DNA from: Glycomyces sp. TRM65418
GTDB lineage: Bacteria > Actinomycetota > Actinomycetes > Mycobacteriales > Micromonosporaceae
Assembly: GCF_019710475.1 (NCBI RefSeq)
Contig: NZ_JAJFAX010000003.1
Coordinates: 62,001-126,000 of the forward strand
Direction: 5' to 3'
Length of the DNA: 64,000 bases
Shown: one piece after another, positions 32,640-40,388 of the stretch
Layout: each line of letters begins with the position of its first letter
Position numbering within the stretch: position 1 is the first letter of the stretch
Translations under genes and position numbers: made by a program
Notes under the pieces: model-generated
What the model was told of the DNA's origin: nothing
What the model saw: only the letters and a program-made list of their open reading frames with translations
Databases searched by the model: none

Positions 32640-33128
32640 TCAGCCGAAGGCGTGCGCGATCAACCGGTCCACCACGTCCGCGAGCGGCGCGTCGGTGTCG
32701 ATCTCCAGGGTCGCTCCCGCACGCAGCAACGGCTCGACCGCCGCCTGGTCTCGCAGCGCCTGTTCCAGTTCGCCCGACGCCTTCCCGTAGTCGTTCCCCT
32801 CCCGGCCGAGGAGCCTGCGGCGCACCACTTCCGGTGCGGCACTGAGCAGGACGACCCGGTCGAAGTCGGCGTAGAAGCGGCCTTGGTTCGGCACGCATCC
32901 GCTGACGAACAGCGCTCGGCCCTCGGCCGTGTCCAGCAGCCGGCGCATGCGCGCCTCATGCCAGACCCACCCGGGCTCGGCGGTCGGCCTCGGCGGTTCC
33001 GCATCGGGCGCGGGGGAGCAGTAGCCGCCGTAGTCGGTGTCCACCACCCGATGGCCGCGTGCGCCGAGCGCCGCGATCACGGTCGACTTCCCGACGCCTG
33101 ACACGCCGGTGATGAGCACCCGTCTCAT
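32640..33128 (-). CDS. AAA/adenylate-kinase-like P-loop protein
   Basis: A 162-residue small kinase-like protein. The Walker A motif is ITGVSGVGKSTVIAAL at residues 6-21. The rest, with DTDYGGY, FVSGCVPNQGRFY and VVLLSAAPEVVRRRL, fits the shikimate/adenylate-kinase-like fold. Substrate unknown. The ATG at 33128 lies 6 bases from a TAGGTT hexamer and lacks a ribosome site, so the message may be leaderless. Its neighbour, the MarR gene, is on the same strand 46 bases upstream. Confidence 0.8.
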   Translation of the reverse strand: MRRVLITGVSGVGKSTVIAALGARGHRVVDTDYGGYCSPAPDAEPPRPTAEPGWVWHEARMRRLLDTAEGRALFVSGCVPNQGRFYADFDRVVLLSAAPEVVRRRLLGREGNDYGKASGELEQALRDQAAVEPLLRAGATLEIDTDAPLADVVDRLIAHAFG

Positions 33129-33174
33129 CCCGGGAACCTATCAGGCGGCCCGGCACGACGGACCGGTCGCCGGA

Positions 33175-33630
33175 TCAGTGGTCGCCGATGCGTTCCAGCG
33201 CTTCGACCAGCGGCTTGAAATCGGGATTCCGACGGGCTCGTTCGAGGGCCTCGGCCAGCGCCCGGTCATGGGTCGGCCGGGCCGCTTCGAGGAGCGCGTG
33301 ACCGGCCTCGGTGACGTCGGTGTAGATGCCGCGCCGGTCGTCGGCGCAGATCTTCCGCTTCAGCAGGCCGCGGTCCTCCATGCGGGTGACGAGCCGGGTC
33401 GTGGCGCTCTGGCTGAGGACGATCGCCTCGGCGACCTGGCGCATCTGCAGATGCTCGCCCTTGCCCTCGATCTGGCGGCTGAGCACCGTGAGCAGCGAGA
33501 ACTCGCGCACGGTCAGACCGTGCTCGGCCTCCAGCCGGCGTTCGATGTGGTCGGCGATGCCCTCGTGCAGGGCGGACAGGGCGCACCAGTTCTGGGCCAG
33601 CGCGGTGCTCGGTGCCGGTGCTGCAGTCAC
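33175..33630 (-). CDS. MarR-family regulator
   Basis: A 151-residue winged-helix repressor. The recognition region is MRQVAEAIVLSQSATTRLVTRMEDRGLLKRKICADDRRGIYTDVTEAG (about 65-112), with dimerisation helices at both ends. GTG at 33630 is chosen because GGAGGAG lies 4 bases upstream. The divergent gene encodes a beta-hydroxyacid dehydrogenase. An imperfect palindrome in the gap overlaps the promoter of the MarR gene, suggesting autorepression and control of the 33.8-36.6 kb genes. Confidence 0.88.
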   Translation of the reverse strand: MTAAPAPSTALAQNWCALSALHEGIADHIERRLEAEHGLTVREFSLLTVLSRQIEGKGEHLQMRQVAEAIVLSQSATTRLVTRMEDRGLLKRKICADDRRGIYTDVTEAGHALLEAARPTHDRALAEALERARRNPDFKPLVEALERIGDH

Positions 33631-33664
33631 GGTGCTCCTCCGTCTCGGTCCATCCGCGGACAAC

Positions 33665-33683
33665 TGTATCGTACAGCGATATA
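33665..33683. promoter_or_regulatory. Probable MarR operator in the divergent gap
   Basis: TGTATCG-N5-CGATATA is a 7-bp-arm inverted repeat with one mismatched pair. It overlaps the leftward promoter (TTGTTA, 17 bp, TACAGT on the minus strand). TATAAT at 33695-33700 lies just beside it on the plus strand. Confidence 0.55.
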
Positions 33684-33706
33684 CGTAACAAGCCTATAAT
33701 CGTCTC

Positions 33707-33735
33707 TTGCATTAACCGGCGTCTGCAAGTATTGT
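33707..33735 (+). promoter_or_regulatory. Rightward promoter of the dehydrogenase operon
   Basis: TTGCAT (33707-33712) and TATTGT (33730-33735) are 17 bp apart, 55 bases before the start. The consensus-like TATAAT at 33695 is an alternative -10. Confidence 0.5.
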
Positions 33736-33790
33736 GGGCGTCGCCGCCTCCGAGGGGCGACGCCCTTCAGGGCCCGCAGAGAGGAAACCC

Positions 33791-34666
33791 ATGAGCGACA
33801 AGCTCCACGTCAGCATGCTCGGCACCGGCATCATGGGGGCCGCCATGGCCCGCAACCTCGCCCGCGCCGGCCATGACGTCACCGTCTGGAACCGCAGTCG
33901 CGACAAGGCCGAACCCCTCACCGCCGACGGAGTCCGCATCGCCGACACCCCCGCCGACGCCGTCCGAGGCGCCGACGCGGTGGTCACCATGGTGCACGAC
34001 GGTCCTGCCGCCCTCGACGTCATGCGGCAGGCCGCGCCCGCCCTCCGGCCCGGACTCCGCTGGATCCAGTCCACCACCGCCGGCCTCGACGGCACCGCCG
34101 ACCTGGCCGCCTTCGCGGCCGAGCACGACCTCGTGTTCTTCGACGCGCCCGTCCTCGGCACCCGCGAACCCGCCGAAGCCGGCAAACTCACCGTCCTCGC
34201 CTCCGGACCGAACGACGACACGGCCGCGAACGCCGTGTTCGCCGCAGTCGGCGCGAAGACGGTGTGGACCGGCGCCGACGGCGCCGACGGCTCCGCCTCG
34301 CGCCTGAAACTCGTCGCCAACAGCTGGGTGTTCGTCCTCACTCACGGCATCGGCGAAGTCCTCGCGCTGGCCCGCGGCCTGGACGTCGAACCGCGGCGGT
34401 TCTTCGAGCTGATCGAGGGAGGTCCGCTCGACGCCGGGTACGCCCAAGCCAAGGGCGGACTGATCCTGAACGGCGAGACGTCGCGGACCAGCTTCGCGGT
34501 CGACACCGCCGAGAAGGACAGCCGCCTCATCGCGGAGGCCGGCCGCAGGCACGGCGTCCGGCTCGACCTGGCCGAGGCCGGGGCCGAGCGCTTCCGCCGC
34601 GCCGCCGAGCAGGGACACGGCGGGGAGGACATGGCCGCGTCCTACTTCGCGAGCTTCGACGAGTAA
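33791..34666 (+). CDS. Beta-hydroxyacid dehydrogenase-type oxidoreductase
   Basis: A 291-residue member of the 6-phosphogluconate/3-hydroxyisobutyrate dehydrogenase superfamily. The Rossmann motif is GTGIMGAAMARNLARAG (about 9-25). The active-site Lys lies in LKLVANSWVF and the substrate-binding stretch DAPVLGTREPAEAGKLTVL resembles the family's DAPVSGG motif. GAGAGGAAA precedes ATG 33791. It is the first gene of a three-gene run with a DJ-1-like and an OYE protein, all of which fit detoxification of reactive carbonyls. Confidence 0.88.
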   Translation: MSDKLHVSMLGTGIMGAAMARNLARAGHDVTVWNRSRDKAEPLTADGVRIADTPADAVRGADAVVTMVHDGPAALDVMRQAAPALRPGLRWIQSTTAGLDGTADLAAFAAEHDLVFFDAPVLGTREPAEAGKLTVLASGPNDDTAANAVFAAVGAKTVWTGADGADGSASRLKLVANSWVFVLTHGIGEVLALARGLDVEPRRFFELIEGGPLDAGYAQAKGGLILNGETSRTSFAVDTAEKDSRLIAEAGRRHGVRLDLAEAGAERFRRAAEQGHGGEDMAASYFASFDE

Positions 34667-34687
34667 TCACCAGAGAGGACGAGAACC

Positions 34688-35383
34688 ATGGCAGAGATCT
34701 TGTTCGTCATGACCGGCGCCCACGAGTGGACGCTGAAGGACGGCACCAAGCACCCGACCGGATTCTGGGCCGAGGAGGCCGTCGTCCCGCTGGAGGCCTT
34801 CAAGGCCGCGGGCCACCTGGTCACCGTCGCCACACCCGGCGGGATCGTGCCGCCGGTCGACCGCGGCAGCCTCAGCGCCGACGCCGCCGGCGGCGAGGAA
34901 CGGGCCGAACACCTCCGCACCGTGATCGAGACCGCGCCCGAGTTCGCCGACCCGATCGATCTGGCGGCAGCGGACGTGGACGACTACGACGCCGTGTACG
35001 TCCCCGGCGGCCACGGGCCCATGGAGGACCTCGCCGTCGACGCCGGCTCCGGACGCCTCCTGGCCGAGGCCGTCCGCAGCGGCAAGCCCGTCGGCGTGGT
35101 CTGCCACGGCCCGGCCGCGCTGCTCACGGCCGTCGACGACACCGGCGGCAACGCGTTCGCCGGTTACCGCGTCACCGCGTTCACCAACCAGGAGGAACAG
35201 CAGGGCGGCCTGGCCGCCAAGGCCCCGTGGCTGCTCCAGGACCGGCTCACCGAGGCCGGCGTCGACGTGGTCGCGGGCGAACCGTTCGCCTCGCATGTCG
35301 AGGTGGACCGCAATGTCGTGACCGGCCAGAACCCGCAGTCCTCTGCCGCGGCCGCCGCGGCCCTGCTTACACTCATCGGCTGA
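34688..35383 (+). CDS. DJ-1/PfpI-type protein (Hsp31-like)
   Basis: A 231-residue class I glutamine-amidotransferase-like protein. The nucleophile Cys139 and His140 lie in VGVVCHGPAALL, and a Glu in FWAEEA. VYVPGGHGPMEDL is also conserved. It is close to Hsp31-type glyoxalase III/chaperone proteins, which deal with methylglyoxal. AGAGGA precedes ATG 34688, 21 bases after the dehydrogenase stop, so they are co-transcribed. A perfect hairpin follows. Confidence 0.88.
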   Translation: MAEILFVMTGAHEWTLKDGTKHPTGFWAEEAVVPLEAFKAAGHLVTVATPGGIVPPVDRGSLSADAAGGEERAEHLRTVIETAPEFADPIDLAAADVDDYDAVYVPGGHGPMEDLAVDAGSGRLLAEAVRSGKPVGVVCHGPAALLTAVDDTGGNAFAGYRVTAFTNQEEQQGGLAAKAPWLLQDRLTEAGVDVVAGEPFASHVEVDRNVVTGQNPQSSAAAAAALLTLIG

Positions 35384-35390
35384 CGACTCA

Positions 35391-35412
35391 GGGGCCGCCG
35401 ACCGGCGGCCCC
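35391..35412 (+). terminator. Hairpin terminator after the DJ-1-like gene
   Basis: GGGGCCGCCG (35391-35400) pairs perfectly with 35403-35412; the loop is very tight. It ends in TCCC and lacks a T-run. Confidence 0.6.
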
Positions 35413-35517
35413 TCCCGTCGCCGCACCACCCGCACCCATCGCAACCGCTCGTGTCGCAGCACCACCGCTCCGACCGCCCGACCGGCGCGGCAACGCGACG
35501 AACCCAAGGAAGTGACC

Positions 35518-36612
35518 GTGACCAGCAACCTGTTCACCCCGCTGACGATCCGCGGGACCACCATCCCCAACCGGATCTGGATGGCCCCCATGTGCCAGTA
35601 CAGCGCCGACGCCTCCGGGCCCGCCACCGGCGCCCCGAACGACTGGCACCTGCAGCATTACGCGTCCCGCGCGATCGGCGGACCCGGTCTCATCCTGGTG
35701 GAGGCCAGCGGTGTCGTGCCCGAAGGCCGCATCAGCCCCGGCGACCTCGGCATCTGGAACGACGTCCAGGTCGAGGGCCACCGCCGCCTCACCGCCTTCA
35801 TGCGCGCCCACGGCGTCGTCCCCGGCATCCAGCTCGCCCACGCGGGCCGCAAGGCCAGCACGGACCTGGAGTTCAACGGCGGCGGCGCGCTCCCCGCGGA
35901 CCGGGGCGGCTGGACGGCCGTAGGCCCCAGCGCGATCGCCTTCAGCGAAGCGATGCCGGTGCCGCACGAGCTGAGCATCGAGGAGGTGGGCGGCGTCGTC
36001 ACCGCTTTCGCGGACGCGGCCCGACGTTCGCTCGAAGCCGGCTACGAGGTCGTCGAGATCCACGCCGCCCACGGCTACCTCCTCCACGAGTTCCTCTCGC
36101 CGGTGTCGAACCACCGCGAGGACGCCTACGGCGGCTCGTTCGAGGGCCGCACCCGGATCGTGCTCGAGATCGCCGACGCCGTGCGCGCCGTCGTGGGGGA
36201 GCGGACGCCGGTCTTCTGCCGGGTCTCGGCCACCGACTGGATCGAGCCCGAGGGCTGGACCGCGGACGACACCGTCCGCCTCACCGCCCTGCTGCGCGAG
36301 CACGGCGTCGACCTGCTCGACGTCTCCTCCGGCGGCAACCTCCCGCGCGCGTCCATCCCGACCGGGCCGGGCTACCAGGTGCCGTTCGCGGCGCGGGCGC
36401 GCCGCGAGGCCGGGCTGCCGACCGCCGCGGCCGGGCTCATCACCGAAGTCCGCCAGGCCGAGAAGATCATCGCCGACGGCGAGGCCGACGCGGTCATGAT
36501 CGGACGCGAGCTGCTGCGCAACCCGTACTGGCCCCGCCAGGCCGCCCGCGAACTCGGCCACTCGCACCCGCTGCCGCCGCAGTACGGACGCTCGGACCTT
36601 CGTCCGAACTGA
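35518..36612 (+). CDS. Old-yellow-enzyme NADH:flavin oxidoreductase, YqjM-like
   Basis: A 364-residue FMN enzyme of the OYE family that reduces activated C=C bonds. The N-terminus PLTIRGTTIPNRIWMAPMCQYSA has the YqjM Cys. QLAHAGRKAS and HAAHGYLLHEFLSPVSNHREDAYGG are family motifs, and the C-terminus has the FMN-phosphate loop region (ADAVMIGRELLRNPYWP). GTG at 35518 has AAGGA 7 bases upstream; another GTG at 35512 is too near that site. It follows the DJ-1-like gene after a hairpin, so a separate promoter is possible. Confidence 0.92.
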   Translation: MTSNLFTPLTIRGTTIPNRIWMAPMCQYSADASGPATGAPNDWHLQHYASRAIGGPGLILVEASGVVPEGRISPGDLGIWNDVQVEGHRRLTAFMRAHGVVPGIQLAHAGRKASTDLEFNGGGALPADRGGWTAVGPSAIAFSEAMPVPHELSIEEVGGVVTAFADAARRSLEAGYEVVEIHAAHGYLLHEFLSPVSNHREDAYGGSFEGRTRIVLEIADAVRAVVGERTPVFCRVSATDWIEPEGWTADDTVRLTALLREHGVDLLDVSSGGNLPRASIPTGPGYQVPFAARARREAGLPTAAAGLITEVRQAEKIIADGEADAVMIGRELLRNPYWPRQAARELGHSHPLPPQYGRSDLRPN

Positions 36613-36648
36613 GCGATCGGCATCGCCTCGGACCGCAGCACCACAGAA

Positions 36649-36681
36649 AGCGCGCCGAAACCCACGCGGTTCCGGCGCGCT
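36649..36681. terminator. Hairpin between convergent genes
   Basis: AGCGCGCCG (36649-36657) pairs with CGGCGCGCT (36673-36681) across a 15-base loop. It lies between the OYE gene and the leftward ABC importer. Confidence 0.6.
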
Positions 36682-36774
36682 CTCGCGTTCGGGGCCGAAA
36701 CGACGCCGTACCCCACTGGTACCGTCGCCCGCTGCTCATGCACGGCTCGCAGCGTCGCCGGAACCGGGTCCCTC

Positions 36775-38409
36775 TCATGCCCGAGGCACGGCGACCCCCC
36801 GAGACCGGCGCGGACCGGTCGACCGGACGGCGGCCGCGCCGAACTCCTCGACCGATCCGATCCGGACGATCCTGCCGGCCTCCATGACCGCCACCCGGTG
36901 CGCGAAGCCGCGCACCGCCTCCAAGTCGTGGCAGATGAACAGGTACCCCAGGCCGAGCCGCTCCTGCAGGCCGATGAGCAGCTCGAAGACCTCCTGACGC
37001 AGAGGGGCGTCGAGCGCCGACGTCGGCTCGTCCAAGACGAGCAGGCGCGGTTCGCTCGCCAGCGCCCTGGCGATGTTCACGCGCTGGCACTGCCCGCCCG
37101 AGAGCTCGTGCGGTCGCCGTTCGGCCAGCGCCGGGTCGAGACCGGTCAGCGCGAACAGCTCCCGCACTCGGGCGGGCCCGGCGACCGGGTCCCAGCGCCG
37201 CTGGACCCGGAGCGGCTCGGCGACGGCCTCGCCCGCGGTCAGCCGCGGGCTGAGCGACCCGTACGGGTCCTGCAGGACCGGCTGGATCCTCGGGCGCAGT
37301 GCCCGCAGCTCGCGCTCGGCCAGACCGGTCAGGTCCCGCCCTTCGAAGCGAACGGTCCCGCCGCCGGGTTCCACGAGCCGCAGGACCGCGGCGGCCGTCG
37401 AGGACTTCCCGGATCCCGACGGGCCGATGAGCGCCAAGGTCTCCCCGGCCGCGATCTGAAACGACACGCCGTCCACTGCTCGGAGCGTGCCGGACGACCC
37501 GGAGGAGTCCGATGCCGACGCCGCGGAGGGCCCGCGCGACCGGCCGCGGCCCTCCCGCACGAGCACCCTGGCCCGGCGGCGCATCCGCTCCGCCAACCGG
37601 TGCCGGCCGCCGTGTGACATGCGGTATTCCACTGTCAGGCCGTCGACCTCCAGCAATGCGGTCGTGTCCGGCACGGGCGAGCGCGGTGGAAGGGCCCGCC
37701 GCGTCGGCGCCGCGTCGGCGACGAGGCGGCCGTCGGCCATGGCGAGGACGCGGTCGGCGTACTCCTCGACCACGCCGAGATCGTGGGTGATGACGAGCAG
37801 CCCGGCGCCGTTCGCCGCGCAGCGCTCGCTCAGGAGGTCGAGGACCTGCCGCCCGGTGCGCGCGTCCAGGGCCGTCGTCGGTTCGTCGGCCACGATCAGC
37901 TCGGGCGCGTTGGCGGTGGCGAGGGCGATCACCGCTCGCTGCCGCATCCCGCCGGAGAACTGGTGCGGGAAGTCGCGGGCGCGAACGGCCGGATCAGGGA
38001 TGCCCACGGCCTCCAGCGCGTCGGCCGCCGCCCGCAGGGCGGCGGCCCGGCCGAGGCCGCGCACCGAGGCGATGGCGGCCGCGATCTGGTCGCCGACCCG
38101 GTGAACGGGGCTCAGCGCCGTGAGCGCGTCCTGCGGCACGTACCCGAGGGTGCCGCCGCGCAGGCGGCGGAGGACCCCGCGAGCGGCCCCGAGCACGTCG
38201 GTGCCCGCGACCGAAGCGCGGCCCGAGGTGCGCGCCGAGCGCGGCAGCAGTCCGAGGACCGCCTTGGCGGTCAAGGACTTCCCGGCGCCGGAGGCGCCGA
38301 CGAGCGCCACGGTCTCCCCGGCGTCGAGCGCGAACGACACGCCGCGGACGGCGTCCGTCCCCGGCAGCGACACGTGGAGGTCGGACACGTCGAGCATCGG
38401 TCCGCTCAT
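36775..38409 (-). CDS. Fused double ATPase of a dipeptide/nickel-type ABC importer
   Basis: A 544-residue protein with two ABC ATPase domains in one chain (DppD-DppF type). The first has GASGAGKS, the signature QFSGGMRQR and Walker B LIVADEPTTALD. The second has GPSGSGKS, ELSGGQCQRV and LLVLDEPTSALD. A basic linker joins them. It powers uptake by the fused permease and binding protein encoded upstream. ATG 38409 has GAGGAG 8 bases upstream; a short ORF overlaps it by 4 bases. It is the last gene of the leftward transport operon. Confidence 0.9.
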   Translation of the reverse strand: MSGPMLDVSDLHVSLPGTDAVRGVSFALDAGETVALVGASGAGKSLTAKAVLGLLPRSARTSGRASVAGTDVLGAARGVLRRLRGGTLGYVPQDALTALSPVHRVGDQIAAAIASVRGLGRAAALRAAADALEAVGIPDPAVRARDFPHQFSGGMRQRAVIALATANAPELIVADEPTTALDARTGRQVLDLLSERCAANGAGLLVITHDLGVVEEYADRVLAMADGRLVADAAPTRRALPPRSPVPDTTALLEVDGLTVEYRMSHGGRHRLAERMRRRARVLVREGRGRSRGPSAASASDSSGSSGTLRAVDGVSFQIAAGETLALIGPSGSGKSSTAAAVLRLVEPGGGTVRFEGRDLTGLAERELRALRPRIQPVLQDPYGSLSPRLTAGEAVAEPLRVQRRWDPVAGPARVRELFALTGLDPALAERRPHELSGGQCQRVNIARALASEPRLLVLDEPTSALDAPLRQEVFELLIGLQERLGLGYLFICHDLEAVRGFAHRVAVMEAGRIVRIGSVEEFGAAAVRSTGPRRSRGVAVPRA

Positions 38410-38501
38410 GCGCACGGCTCCTCGAAGGCCGCGGCCGGCATGCCGCGGCTCCGGAATGCGGACGCCGCGAGGACGCGGCAGCGGTGGTTCCGCTCGCTCA
38501 T
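38406..38501 (-). CDS. Possible 31-residue ORF before the ATPase gene
   Basis: ATG at 38501 has AAAGGA upstream. The ORF (MSERNHRCRVLAASAFR...EEPCA) ends in an ATGA overlap with the ATPase start, the usual mark of translational coupling. It has two cysteines. Nothing similar is recognised; the coding status is uncertain. Confidence 0.35.
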   Translation of the reverse strand: MSERNHRCRVLAASAFRSRGMPAAAFEEPCA

Positions 38502-38652
38502 GGGCGCGGTTCCTTTCCTCGTGCGGATGTCGCGGGCGTGCCGCAGACCGCCACCGCCCGGAGGCCGCGATGACGGTTCCCGGCCGGACCGGTGCGCGGC
38601 CGCTGCACGGCTGCCGCGAGCGTGCCGCGGCGGTGGCGCCGCTTTGAGCCGG

Positions 38653-40386
38653 TCATGCGTTCACCGCCGTTCGTTTCGGCAGCCTCGTGAGGTTCGCGCT
38701 CGAGACCGTCAGGGCCGCCAGGAACGCGATCGCCGCGGCCGGCGCCAGCGCCGCCGCCGGAGCGACCTCCACATACGAGCGGGACTCGTTCAGCAGGAGC
38801 CCCCATTCGGGCGTCGGCGGCTGCGTGCCCAGCCCGAGGAACCCCAGCGAGGCGATCGCCAGCGCCGTCCCCGGGAGCTTCAGGACCGCGTGCCGCGCCA
38901 GCGGACCCGTGATCTCCGGCAGGACGTGCCGGACGGTGATCCACGCCGGGCTCGCGCCCAGCGCCCGCTGCGCGGTGAGGTACGAGGCGGCGCGCGCCTC
39001 CTGCGTCAGCGCCGCCGCATGGGCGGTCAGGTTCGGCCACGACACCGCCGCGACCGCGATCGTCGCCCCGGCCGTCCCCGGTCCGAGCGCCGCCGCCACG
39101 AGCACGCCGGCGAGGACCGCCGGGACCGCGTTGGCGATGTCGGCGACGCCCGCCGAGACCCGCGGAGCGAACCCGAGGCCGAGCGAGAGGGCGAACCCGA
39201 ACGCGCACACCGCCACCGCCGCGCCGACCGTGTTGGCCGCGCCGTGGCCGAGCCGGGCCAGCACGTCGCGCCCGAGCGCGTCGGTGCCCAGCGGGTGCGT
39301 CCACGACGGATCGAGCAGCTTCGCGGCGACGTCCACAGTGAGCGGATCGCGCAGCAGCCCCCACACCACGATCACCGCGAGGACCGCCGCGAGCAGCGAC
39401 GGGACGACATACTGCCGCGTTCCCGAAGGACCCCGCGGAGGCGCCGGCGGGCTCAAGGCGGCGTCGCGCAGGCCCGTCCCGAGCATGGCGCGCCGGGCGG
39501 CGTGCCCGATCAGCCCGGCCGTCGCCCCGAGGCACATGAGCGCGAGGACGCAGCCTTGGAGGAGCGGCAGATCCTGGGACTTGGCCGCGCCCAACGCGGT
39601 CCGGCCGATGCCGGGGACGGCGAAGATCGTCTCGACGGCGACCGCGCCGCCGGTGAGGGCGACCACGACCAGCCCGAACTGCGGCATGACGGCCGGCAGC
39701 GCGCGCCGCAGCACCCCGAGGGCGAGGCGTCCCTCGGTGACGCCCGCGGAGCGCCACAGCGCGACCCACCGCTCGTCGAACGCCCCGGGGAGGGTGTCGC
39801 CCACGAGCCTGCCGATCATCGCCCCCGCCGGGACCCCCATGGCGACGGCGGGCAGCACGAGGTTCGCGGGCCCGGCCCATCCGGACGTCGGGAGCCAGCC
39901 GAGCCACACGCCCACGACGATCAGGCCGACGGTGGCGATGAGGAATTCCGGGCACGCCACGAGGATCGCGCCGACCGCACCGCCCGGGCGGCCGTCGCCG
40001 AGGCTCCCGCGCGCGCCGCGCCACACGGTCGGGGCGCACAGCGCCGCCGCCAGCAGCAGCGCCACCGCGAGCGCGCACGCCATGAGCGTCAGCGAGGTCC
40101 CCGCACCCGAGGCCACGGCGGGCCCGACCGGATGCCCCGACACCCACGAGGTGCCGAGGTCGCCGCGGGCCAGACCCGCCGCCCACCGGCCCAGGAGCGC
40201 CAGCGGCCCCGCGTCGAGCCCGAGGTCGGCACGGATCGCGTCGAGCGCCTCAGGCGTGGCCTCCTGCTCCGCGGATCTGGCGCGGAGCACCGTGAGCGCC
40301 GGATCGTTGCGCGACAGCCACGGCAGCAGGCCGACGACGGCCAGCAGCGCCACGAGGGCGGCCAGTCGGGCGAGGACGGTCCGCAC
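38653..40386 (-). CDS. Single-chain double permease of the dipeptide/nickel-type importer
   Basis: A 577-residue membrane protein that joins a DppB-like half and a DppC-like half, normally two proteins. The first half has the DppB-type opening LLPWLSRNDPALTVL and the coupling loop EDRGWALWRSAGV-like ERWVALWRSAGVTEGRLALGVLRRALP. The second half has DPSWTHPLGTDALGRDVLARLGHG and ASPAWITVRHVLPEI. The GTG at 40386 lies 2 bases after the binding-protein stop. The halves are joined by a short segment near residue 300 (LSPPAPPRGPSG). The permease-only fusion mirrors the fused ATPases downstream. Confidence 0.85.
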   Translation of the reverse strand: MRTVLARLAALVALLAVVGLLPWLSRNDPALTVLRARSAEQEATPEALDAIRADLGLDAGPLALLGRWAAGLARGDLGTSWVSGHPVGPAVASGAGTSLTLMACALAVALLLAAALCAPTVWRGARGSLGDGRPGGAVGAILVACPEFLIATVGLIVVGVWLGWLPTSGWAGPANLVLPAVAMGVPAGAMIGRLVGDTLPGAFDERWVALWRSAGVTEGRLALGVLRRALPAVMPQFGLVVVALTGGAVAVETIFAVPGIGRTALGAAKSQDLPLLQGCVLALMCLGATAGLIGHAARRAMLGTGLRDAALSPPAPPRGPSGTRQYVVPSLLAAVLAVIVVWGLLRDPLTVDVAAKLLDPSWTHPLGTDALGRDVLARLGHGAANTVGAAVAVCAFGFALSLGLGFAPRVSAGVADIANAVPAVLAGVLVAAALGPGTAGATIAVAAVSWPNLTAHAAALTQEARAASYLTAQRALGASPAWITVRHVLPEITGPLARHAVLKLPGTALAIASLGFLGLGTQPPTPEWGLLLNESRSYVEVAPAAALAPAAAIAFLAALTVSSANLTRLPKRTAVNA

Positions 40387-40388
40387 CG

